A stretch of DNA of 29,780 nucleotides from an uncultured Synergistia bacterium (GTDB lineage Bacteria; Eremiobacterota; SpSt-956; JAKJGF01). A program made the translations under genes and the position numbers. Shown in pieces: positions 6,447 through 15,800 of the stretch. The stretch is from positions 1 to 29,780 of the forward strand of contig CALARM010000257.1 of the NCBI GenBank assembly GCA_937888925.1, given 5' to 3'. The notes beneath the pieces are model-generated. The model had not been told where the DNA came from. It saw only the letters and a program-made list of their open reading frames with translations, and made no database searches. How positions within the stretch are numbered: position 1 is the first letter of the stretch; the number at the start of each line of letters is the position of its first letter.

Positions 6447-9400
6447 ATGAATGTAATCAAGTGCCATATATGTGGAACAGAAAATACATATAAGAATGAA
6501 TATTGCTCCAGATGCGACCAGAAAATAAGATTTAAAAGCCTTTCAGAATTCAGCTATTTCAGATACAGGTATCAAAAACAGTTCCTCTACAGACTGCCTG
6601 TAGACTGGGATACTATCGGTTTGATTTTTCATGTATCTGAAGACCGGTATCCATGCGATAAAATGGCAGATTTTATGGAATATCCCAAAAAGATACTCGG
6701 ACATTTTATCCTGCCTGTTACCGTATTTACAGACTCTTTAGTCTACAGGTTTAAAGTGACCAGCAGGCTTGACCCTGAAGAGATATGGGCAATGTTCGGA
6801 CTCACAGGACCTGCTTCTATATATATAATACATTTAAGAGAAATAATATTCGGACATTCTATATTAACTGTAATGGCACTTTTTACTTCTTTAATATATG
6901 AGTTTAAACCAGTAATAACCTGCAGGCTTAACAGGGAGAAACTGGATAAACTGAAAGAAAAAGCCGGAAATGAAAGGGTTAAAGATTTACTGAATTCCTT
7001 CCGGCTGGATATGATTTTTTCCCTGAATCAGGTTTATACAGGATTTACCTGTCCTGATAGATATTTAGACTTTACCCGTATATTGATGAAAAACATAGGC
7101 GATGAGAAATATAACGATTTTATAAATTTAATAAAGGCTGCAGACCCTCCGGAATATGCTCAAACATCGGAACCGAAATATAGAAGATATTTAACTATAG
7201 ATAAGGTAAAGGAAAATCTTGGAGAAGAAAAATTCCAGGAATTGATGGAATTTCTGGATTCAGTTCAATGGGATTATGATTTTAAATACAATGAACTTTT
7301 CAACCCTTATTTTAGAAATCTTACTGTTGAAGAAATCAGTCTTATTTCCGATTATATGATAAAGATCGATAGCGTTTTGAGAGGTGTTACACTGAAGATA
7401 TATAGAGAACCATCTTTTACCGATAAAAACGGTGAAAGAAAGATCGTCTATGAAAAATACTGGGACTTTATTCCAAAATACTGTAAGCAAAATGCTGAAC
7501 GACTGTTATTTAATATTGGCCCTCTTAATCTTCCTGACCTTTCGGAAGGAGTCTATACAATGGAAATTTCAGATTCTTTCTCGGCAGACAGCTTTTCTTT
7601 CTGCCTGTCTGATATTGAAATTGCTTCTATGGTAAGGGAAAAATGTGTTATCTTTATGGCCTATAATAAATATACACAACAGTTTTTAAATGATGTGGAT
7701 TTTTATCTTGACAGAGAGAAAAAAATAATTCCCGATAAAGACGGTGTGGTAAAAATTGCCAGGGAAGAACTCCGCGATGGCAGTGAAATTACTGCCCGGA
7801 GGGGAAGCCATGAAACAACTCTCGACCTGCCACTATACAGAGAGGAAAAGGAAATCTTTAAAGGTTACATCTATACAGACAGACCTGTTTACAGACCCGG
7901 TCACAGAGTAAACTTTAAAGGAATAGTAAGAACAGGGAAAGAACTGGAATATAAACAGGGAGAAGATATAAAAGTCACTATAAAAGATAGTAAAGATAAA
8001 GAAATATACGATAAGATCCTCAAGACAGATGAATATGGGACAGTTTCCGATAATGTTAAACTGCCGGAAGTATGCTGTACCGGTAAATATTATATAAGTA
8101 TTGAAAATTCCCGTTGTTTCAGTGACAGTACATACTTCAATGTATCAGAATATAGAAAACCTGAATTTTATGTAAAAATAGATTTTGATAAACCTTTTTA
8201 TATTGCCGGAGATAAAATCACCGCTATCGTAGAAGTATTTTATTATTTCGGGAAGCCTGTTACAGATGGATATGTTGATTGTGAAATAACGATAGTAGAG
8301 TGCGATTTTATAAAATCATATCTTGGCACGGTAAAGACAGATTCTCACGGCAAAGCGGTTTTTTCCTGGGGTGATTTCACAGAGAAGATTTCTGAAAGAT
8401 ATTCTTATAAGGTAAAGGTAAAGGTACAGGATCCTTCAGGACATGAGGTTGAAGAATGTAAATATATATTCATCTATCATGTCCCTTACAGATTAAGACT
8501 TTCTGTAGATAAAATACTATATGAACTCGGACAATTTGGCTTATATCGCGGTATGATTTTCGGGTCGAACAGATATTACATCAAAAAAGGTGATACCTTC
8601 CCTGTTATAATTACGGCAGACGATCATTCTGATAAACCGGTAGAAACAGAGGTCATACTCAGGATAACGAACGATCTGTCGGAAGAAGTGTATAGAAAGA
8701 CTCTCAATACTGATAAAGACGGTATTGCCACCTGTGAATACAGTTTCGACAGGACAGGTACATATACTCTGGAAGGTTTTGCATCGGAAAACAATAATAT
8801 AAAAACTTCCGGCCCCATATACTGTTACTCTCCTGATGAATATGACAGAAGCATTAAAATATTGATAGATAAAAAAATTGTAGAACAGGGAGACAGATTA
8901 AATGTAATTATAAAATTTCCTCCTTCTTCTGCCGGGAAAGCTATTGTAACAGTGGAAGAGAAGGATATTTCCTATAATGTAATTGATTTTTCAAAGACAA
9001 ATATAATGGAATTTTCTATAGAAATAAATGAAACTCACAGAGATGGTTTTAATATATGTGCATATTATTTAGATGAAAAAGGAGTAAAGGTGGAAAGAAA
9101 AAAGATTGCGTATATTAAAAAAGATAAATATCTGACTCTATCTGTTGAAAGTGATAAGGAAGAATATAGTCCCGGCGAGGATGCAAAATTTATTATAAAA
9201 GTCTCTGACAGTAAAGATAAACCTGTTTCTTCCCAGGTAACTGCGGGGATTATAGACTCATCTATTTACAGTATTAATAAGGAAATAAGAGAAGAAATTC
9301 AAAAATTCTTTGGTAATAAAGGAATGGATAACATTTCCTGTCATGTAACCCGGTCTGATAGTCTGACATGTTCTAAAAGATTTGAGAAAAAAGATTATTA

Positions 9401-11624
9401 TAAAGAAGTCATGAAAATGATAATGAAATTTGCCGGATGGGAATGTCATATATTATATGACAGAAATGACGAAATTTGCTGCAGAAATATGTGTGAGAAA
9501 GAAGAATCTCTTAAAGCACCGGATTTTACAAGAGAAGAATTCCTTGATACCCTTTATTTTAATCCGAATATAATAACAGATCATAACGGAATGGCTGAAA
9601 TTACAGTTCCCCTTGCTCATAATCTTACTACCTGGAGAGCCACACTACTTGGAATAACAAAAGATACTATGACAGGGGAGGCTATTAAAGATATTACTGT
9701 AACAAAAAAACTATTTGCCAGAATTATAACACCCAGATTTTTCAGAGAAAGAGATGAACCTGCCATATCAGGCATTATTCATAATTACCTTTCTTCTGAA
9801 AAGACTGTCATCGGGAAATTAATAATAGAAGGACCTGTAGAACTTTTAGATAGAGGTGAATATAAAATCACTGTTCCTTCCGGCAAAACAGCTGCAGTTA
9901 TGTGGAATATAAAGGTATCAGGAGAAGGTTCCTGCAGTATTAAACTCAGTGCCCTTACAGACGAAGAATCAGACGAAGTAAAAATTACTCTCCCCGTTCT
10001 GCCTCATGGATGTGAAAGAACAATATCCATGTCAGGCAGTACAGATAAGGAAGGAGAAGAAATATTTAATCTGCCTCTGAACGGGAACAGTTCATCTGCC
10101 AGATCCATTATAATACTTGAACCATCTATTGCTTCATCAATTCTATCTTCCATTAAATATCTTGTAGGCTTTCCTTATGGCTGTGTGGAACAGACTATGA
10201 GCAGATTTTTACCGAATGTTATTGTGTCTAAAGCATTTAAAGAACTTGAAGTGTCTGAATACAGGATTAAAAACCTGTCAGGAATGGTCAGAGCCGGCCA
10301 GACACTTCTTTATACATACCATCACCCTGACGGAGGATGGGGATGGTGGGCACAGGATAAAAGCCAGCCCTTTATGACTGCCTATGTCATTTATGGCCTG
10401 GCTTTAGCAAAAGAAGCAGGGCATTCTGTAAACACCCGTGCAATAAATTCCGGAATAAAATGGATGGAAAACCAGTATAAGAAGGAATATAATCCGGACA
10501 CGAAAGCCTTTATGGCTTTTTCATCTACTGTTGCAGGAACTCTTCAGAAAGACTGGTTAACAGAACTTTTTGATAAAAGGCATGAACTTGATAATTATGC
10601 AAAATCTGTTCTGGCTTTATCACTTGAAAAAAGTAATCTTCACGAAGAGGCAAAGATAGTAACAGAATTAATAGAAGAGAGTGCAGAAATAACCGCAGAT
10701 ATTGCCCTGTGGAAAGGTAAACCGGGTAGATACGGATGGACTGATAGTATGGTGGAGACTACAGCTTACTGTTTGAAAGCCCTCCTTGCAATAAAAAAAG
10801 ACAGTCATCTTATAAAGAAATCTGTAAGATTTTTATCCACTCAGAGAAAAGGAAATAAATGGAATTCAACAAAAGACACGGCAGCAGTTCTTATGACTCT
10901 GATAGATTATCTGAAATACACGGGAGAAATACATACCGATTTTACAACAGACCTGATTTTAAATGGAAAAAACCTTGAGAGCCTGAGTTTTAACAGGGAA
11001 GATGTGGGAAGGGAAGGGAAACAGGTAATATGCAGGGAAGAACTTAACAGAGGGGAAAACAGCATAAGATTTAAACTGCATGGACAGGGCACTCTCTACT
11101 ATTCCATTTATTCCACATATTACACGGAAGAAGAAGCTATAAAAGGATCAGACGGAGGTTTTAATATTACGAGACGTTATTTTATAAGTGATAGTACGGG
11201 AACTCCCTGTATGCTGGATGATTATCCGTTTATAAATATAAACCTCTACGATGCAATAAGGGTAACATTGACGATAAAAGGAAAAGCTGAATATGAATAT
11301 GTCATGATAGAAGATCCGAAACCTGCAGGCTGTGAAATTTTAAAGAACAAAGGCTGTTTTTACAGATGGGGAGACGGTAATTATGATGTAATGGAATTTG
11401 AAGTAAGAGATGACAGAAGTGCGTTTTTCTTTCCTGCCTGGTACAGTGATCCCTGTGAAATTACTTATTTCATGAAACTTGAAACTATGGGTACTTTTCA
11501 TGTAATGCCTGCCAGAGTAAGTCTTATGTATAACCCTGATATAAACGGAATAAGTGATGAAATAATACTGCAGACACCTTTTACTTATACAGGCAGGGTA
11601 AGAGAGATTTTGAAGAGAATCTGA
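6447..11624 (+). CDS. Giant zinc-ribbon alpha-2-macroglobulin protein with intact thioester (module 1)
   Basis: 1725 residues; AGGGGGA lies six bases before the ATG. Order: zinc ribbon (C6, C9, C20, C23); two copies of a GHxIL-type hydrophobic segment (about residues 85-155); a 150-residue insert with three repeats of a charged helix, absent from the paralogue (about 160-310); then macroglobulin domains including YTDRPVYRPGH (about 475-486, the MG2 hallmark). The A2M domain (DHNGMAEITVP, LTTWRATLLG) is around residues 1030-1130. The thioester domain begins with PYGCVEQT (C1246, Q1249) and continues with DGGWGWW. The C-terminus (EDPKPAGCE, RDDRSAFF, MPARVSLMY) matches bacterial A2Ms. In that family the Cys-Gln thioester covalently traps attacking proteases. 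Bacterial A2Ms normally have a signal peptide or lipobox; this one has neither and begins with a metal-binding module, so a cytoplasmic location is likely. The target is unknown. Confidence 0.88.
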   Translation: MNVIKCHICGTENTYKNEYCSRCDQKIRFKSLSEFSYFRYRYQKQFLYRLPVDWDTIGLIFHVSEDRYPCDKMADFMEYPKKILGHFILPVTVFTDSLVYRFKVTSRLDPEEIWAMFGLTGPASIYIIHLREIIFGHSILTVMALFTSLIYEFKPVITCRLNREKLDKLKEKAGNERVKDLLNSFRLDMIFSLNQVYTGFTCPDRYLDFTRILMKNIGDEKYNDFINLIKAADPPEYAQTSEPKYRRYLTIDKVKENLGEEKFQELMEFLDSVQWDYDFKYNELFNPYFRNLTVEEISLISDYMIKIDSVLRGVTLKIYREPSFTDKNGERKIVYEKYWDFIPKYCKQNAERLLFNIGPLNLPDLSEGVYTMEISDSFSADSFSFCLSDIEIASMVREKCVIFMAYNKYTQQFLNDVDFYLDREKKIIPDKDGVVKIAREELRDGSEITARRGSHETTLDLPLYREEKEIFKGYIYTDRPVYRPGHRVNFKGIVRTGKELEYKQGEDIKVTIKDSKDKEIYDKILKTDEYGTVSDNVKLPEVCCTGKYYISIENSRCFSDSTYFNVSEYRKPEFYVKIDFDKPFYIAGDKITAIVEVFYYFGKPVTDGYVDCEITIVECDFIKSYLGTVKTDSHGKAVFSWGDFTEKISERYSYKVKVKVQDPSGHEVEECKYIFIYHVPYRLRLSVDKILYELGQFGLYRGMIFGSNRYYIKKGDTFPVIITADDHSDKPVETEVILRITNDLSEEVYRKTLNTDKDGIATCEYSFDRTGTYTLEGFASENNNIKTSGPIYCYSPDEYDRSIKILIDKKIVEQGDRLNVIIKFPPSSAGKAIVTVEEKDISYNVIDFSKTNIMEFSIEINETHRDGFNICAYYLDEKGVKVERKKIAYIKKDKYLTLSVESDKEEYSPGEDAKFIIKVSDSKDKPVSSQVTAGIIDSSIYSINKEIREEIQKFFGNKGMDNISCHVTRSDSLTCSKRFEKKDYYKEVMKMIMKFAGWECHILYDRNDEICCRNMCEKEESLKAPDFTREEFLDTLYFNPNIITDHNGMAEITVPLAHNLTTWRATLLGITKDTMTGEAIKDITVTKKLFARIITPRFFRERDEPAISGIIHNYLSSEKTVIGKLIIEGPVELLDRGEYKITVPSGKTAAVMWNIKVSGEGSCSIKLSALTDEESDEVKITLPVLPHGCERTISMSGSTDKEGEEIFNLPLNGNSSSARSIIILEPSIASSILSSIKYLVGFPYGCVEQTMSRFLPNVIVSKAFKELEVSEYRIKNLSGMVRAGQTLLYTYHHPDGGWGWWAQDKSQPFMTAYVIYGLALAKEAGHSVNTRAINSGIKWMENQYKKEYNPDTKAFMAFSSTVAGTLQKDWLTELFDKRHELDNYAKSVLALSLEKSNLHEEAKIVTELIEESAEITADIALWKGKPGRYGWTDSMVETTAYCLKALLAIKKDSHLIKKSVRFLSTQRKGNKWNSTKDTAAVLMTLIDYLKYTGEIHTDFTTDLILNGKNLESLSFNREDVGREGKQVICREELNRGENSIRFKLHGQGTLYYSIYSTYYTEEEAIKGSDGGFNITRRYFISDSTGTPCMLDDYPFININLYDAIRVTLTIKGKAEYEYVMIEDPKPAGCEILKNKGCFYRWGDGNYDVMEFEVRDDRSAFFFPAWYSDPCEITYFMKLETMGTFHVMPARVSLMYNPDINGISDEIILQTPFTYTGRVREILKRI

Positions 11625-11640
11625 ATAAGAGAGGTAGAAT

Positions 11641-12825
11641 ATGATGGAATTAAATCTTAAATTAGAGGAAAAAGCGATTGCTTTACTGCCTTATCTTCCT
11701 TATGAACTGGGTATTGATATAATGAAATATCTTACAGATGCAGAACAGGATGGTGTGAAACATATTATTTCCGGGCTCCCGAATACAGGAGTTGATATTG
11801 TTTTAAAGTTAATAAATGAATTTTTTCCTGATACCATTACTATGAAAGATAAAGACACTGTTCGCGAATATTTTATCTCTAAAGCAAGAGAAAATCCGGC
11901 AATGTTCTCTATGTTAATCCAATACGCTCTTACCGGAAAATTTGTTACTTTTAACGAGTTAAATAGTAGTGATATGCAAAACAGTTCAGTATTTATACTT
12001 GAGCAAATAGAATACAGAGAAAAACTTGCAGACAGAATGTTAGAAGAAGTCCAGGCCATGGTAAAAGACATGCTTGATAAAGCTCAGAAAAAGTGTGATC
12101 TTATGATAGAAGAGTGTAAAAATAAAGGGAAACAGCTCATGAAAGATGTGAAACACAGAAGAAGTATATTAATAGAAGATACGGAACGTTACTGCACCGG
12201 ACTCACAGAAGATGCAAAAAATATTTATGAACAGAAAGAAATGTGTGATATAGAAGAAGCCAGAAAAAAATGGGAAAAAATAGTTCAAGAAACAGCAGCA
12301 CAGGCAAAAACCATAAGAGAAGACGGAAAAATTTACAGTGAAAAACTTTATAAATTTGCAGAACATGAAGCTTTTGAAGAATGGGAAGTCAGAGGCATGG
12401 AAGAAGGTAAAAAGGAAGGAATCGAAATTTTAAAATCTGCCTTTGAAATAAAAAATTATTTCTCAGAGGAAAGAAATAAATTCTTTTCCCATATAGACAG
12501 TCAGATTGCCGGTATGGCAATTACTGTAGCGGAAAAGACCATAAAAAAGCCTGTAACGGCAGACAGAAATACAATACTGAACCTGGCAGAAGAGAGATTA
12601 AAGGAGGCAAGGAATGAAGGGGAGATAATCTTCAGGGTAAATCCTGAAGATTATAACTATTTAAAGGGCAATGAAAATGAAATCAGAAACATGGTGGCTC
12701 AGGTAAAAGACGTCAGAATAGAAGATGACGAGAGAGTCGAAAAAGGAACATGTATTATTGCTACAACCCTTCTTGACTGCAGCAGAATAGAATTTCACCT
12801 GAAAACATTGAAACTGCTTTTTTAA
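11641..12825 (+). CDS. FliH/SctL-like stator protein with FliG-like N-terminus (module 2)
   Basis: 394 residues, a diverged paralogue of the protein at 4928-6151 with the same layout. The FliG-like N-terminus reads EEKAIALLPYLPYELGIDIM, KYLTDAEQDGV. A segment shared with the paralogue is ENPAMFSMLIQYALTGKFVTFNEL. A coiled coil spans about 110-240. The FliH-type C-terminal half contains EGKKEG, AGMAITVAEKTIKK, FRVNPEDYNYL, GTCIIATTLLDCSRIEFHL and TLKLLF. The last 20 or so residues are almost the same in both copies and the protein ends there, without the 14-residue tail of copy 1. GAGG lies six bases before the ATG. It starts 16 bases after the first A2M gene, so it belongs to the same transcript. 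The matched pairing with the second A2M suggests that each FliH-like protein serves its own A2M. Confidence 0.75.
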   Translation: MMELNLKLEEKAIALLPYLPYELGIDIMKYLTDAEQDGVKHIISGLPNTGVDIVLKLINEFFPDTITMKDKDTVREYFISKARENPAMFSMLIQYALTGKFVTFNELNSSDMQNSSVFILEQIEYREKLADRMLEEVQAMVKDMLDKAQKKCDLMIEECKNKGKQLMKDVKHRRSILIEDTERYCTGLTEDAKNIYEQKEMCDIEEARKKWEKIVQETAAQAKTIREDGKIYSEKLYKFAEHEAFEEWEVRGMEEGKKEGIEILKSAFEIKNYFSEERNKFFSHIDSQIAGMAITVAEKTIKKPVTADRNTILNLAEERLKEARNEGEIIFRVNPEDYNYLKGNENEIRNMVAQVKDVRIEDDERVEKGTCIIATTLLDCSRIEFHLKTLKLLF

Positions 12826-12863
12826 GATAAAAAAACAACAATTTCTTTTTGGAGGAGAGACTG

Positions 12864-15800
12864 ATGAAAGTAATTAAGTGTCATATCTGTGGAAGAGAAA
12901 ATACATATAAGAATACATATTGCTCTGATTGTAATCATAGAATAAAACCTGTATCTCTTTCCGAAGATGAATATTGTAAACGGAGGGGAGGAAAATTTCT
13001 CTACAGAGAGCCTGCAGACCATTGTACTCTGGATGCTATATTCCACACAGACAGGGTGGATTTTTTGAATTATCTTAAGAAGATATCCGGTCATCTTATC
13101 TTACCTGTTACTCTATTGATTGATTCTTTAATAAACAGGTTTTGCGTGGGTTACAGAATGGAACCTCAGGAAAAATGGCTCGCTATGTTTGGTCTTACAG
13201 GTCCTGCCTCTATGTATATAGTGGATTTATCAGATAAAATACTGGGCCATTCCATATTACCTGTAACAGTATTTGTGACTTCTTTAATATACGGTTTTGT
13301 GCCTTACAGAACAGAAGAAACTGCCGGCGGTCTTATGAGAGATGTAAATATAAAGATATATAAAGAGCCTTCTTTTATGGATAAAAGTGGTGAAAACAAG
13401 TGTGTATATGAAAAATACTGGGACACTTTTCCCATGTACTGTAAGAAAAATGCTGAAGAATTATTATTACATCTTGGTCCTTACGACTTTCCTGAACTGT
13501 CGGCAGGACAGTACACTATGGAAATTTCAGATCCTTTCTCTAAAAATAGTCTTTCCTTCCGCCTGTCAGATATTGAACTTGTATCTATTCAGAGTGATAT
13601 GAATGTTCTCTTTATGGCCTGTAACACATATACAGGGGAATTGTTAGCAGATGTGGATTTTTTTCTCTATGGAGAAAAGAAAGTAAGTCCTGATAAAGAT
13701 GGCATAGTAAATATGTACTGGAGCGATATAGAACCTGATTCATCGGTAACCATGCTTGCCTGCAGAGGCGACAGTGAAGCAAAACTTGACATTTCACGAT
13801 ACAGGCAGAAGAAGGAAGACTTTAAATCTTATATTTATACAGACAGACCTGTTTACAGACCAGGTCACAGTGTAAACTTTAAAAGTATTTTGAGGACAGG
13901 TAAAACCCTGGAATATACAGAGGGAGAAACAATAAATATCTCCATTAAAAACAGTAAATATGAAAAAATATATAATAAAATACTGAAAACAGACGAATAT
14001 GGGACTATTTCAGATAATTTTAAACTGTCGGACACCTGTTCTCAGGGCACATATAGTATAAATGTAAAAAGATCAGATTATTACAGTGACACTGCATACT
14101 TCTGTGTATCAGAATATAGAAAACCTGAATTTTATATAAATATAACTACCGACAGACCTTTTTACATAACTGGAGATAAAATTACCGTTACGGCAGAAGG
14201 ATATTATTATCTGGGAAGGCCTCTGGCAGATGGAGAGCTTTGCTATAAAGTAGAAAACAGGTATTCAACGGAATGTGAAGGCCAAACAAGGACAGATTCT
14301 TATGGTAAGGCACAGTTTTCCTGGATTGTTCCTGACAGGAGATTGTTCTGGAACTATTCTTATAAAGTGCATGTAAAGTTACATGATGACTCTGGCCGTG
14401 AGGTTGAACAATACAAAGAGATACCGGTATATCCTTTTCCTTTCATGTTAAGCCTTTCAGTAGATAAAATAGAATACGGGCCGGGAGAAGTTTCCATATA
14501 TATACAAAAAGGAGCAATAGTGCCGGTTAAAATTATAGCAGAAGATTATTCCGGTAAAGCTGTGGAAACAGAGGTACTATTCAGGATAAAAAATGATCTG
14601 TCTGAAGAAGTGGCCAGAAAGATGCTTACTACTGATAAAGACGGGTTTGCCTGTTATGAATATAGTTTCAATAAAACAGGTTTCTATGAGCTGCAATGTT
14701 TTTCAGCGAAAAACGTTAATATCAAAACATCATTGCCAGTATATTGCTACTTCAGGGAAGATTATACGGAAAGCATCAAAATAATTACGGATAAAACCTG
14801 TGTAGAGCCTGGAGACTCATTATATGTAATGGTAATATTTCCTCCCTCTTCCGTGGGGAACGCCGTTGTAACAATTGAAAGAAAGGGTATTACCAGTGAG
14901 ATAATTGATTTTTCCAAAAAAAAATTCCAGGAATTTTATTTACATATCGATGAATATTATAGAGATGGTTTTACTATAGGTGTATATTATTCATCTTCGG
15001 GAGGAGTAAAATTCATTGGGAAAAGGATAGGTTATAACAGTAAAGATAAATATCTGACCGTATCGGTAAAAAATGATAAGGAAAAATATCTTCCCAGAGA
15101 GTATGCACAATTTTTTATAAAAACCTCTCACAGTAATGGCAAGCCTGCTTCTTCCCAGGTAACTATGAGTATTATAGATTCATCTATTTACGGTATAAAT
15201 AAGGAAAAAAGGCAGTCAATAGAGGAGTTTTTCCTTAAGAGTTCTCAGTCCCGTTATATAAGTAGAAACGTAAATATGAGCTGTTCTAAAAGATTTGAAA
15301 GAAGAGATTATTATAGAGAAGTCATAAAAACTATAATGAATTTTCTGCACTGGGAAATAAAATATAACATACATGAGTATGATGAGAGCAAGATGTCAGA
15401 AGAAAGCGTAACTTCTCTTAAACAACCGGATTTTACAAGAGAAAACTTTCTTGATACTGTCTATTTTAATCCGAATATCATTACAGATCATAATGGAATT
15501 GCAGAAGTTACAGTTCCCATGCCTGATAATCTTACCACATGGAAAGCCACTCTTCTCGGAGTAACAAAAGATACTATGGTAGGAGAGACAGGTAAAAACA
15601 TTACGGTAACGAAAAAACTATTTGTAAGGATTATAACCCCCAGATTTTTCAGGGAAAGGGATGAAGTTGCCATATCAGGTATTATTCACAATTATCTTTC
15701 TTCCGATAAGAATGTCTGCGGGAGATGCATAACAGATGGCGCCATAGAAATTTTAAATAGAAGTGACTATAAAGTCAATGTAGGTTCTGGAAATACAGCT

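Noticed and set aside
11700..12071. 123-codon minus-strand frame inside the second FliH-like gene
   Set aside because: It lies wholly within a gene supported by a paralogue, its composition is typical of an antisense frame, and it has no ribosome site.
12849..12863. TTG start for the second A2M
   Set aside because: It sits on its own Shine-Dalgarno sequence. The ATG at 12864 fits the site and aligns with the paralogue's first residue.
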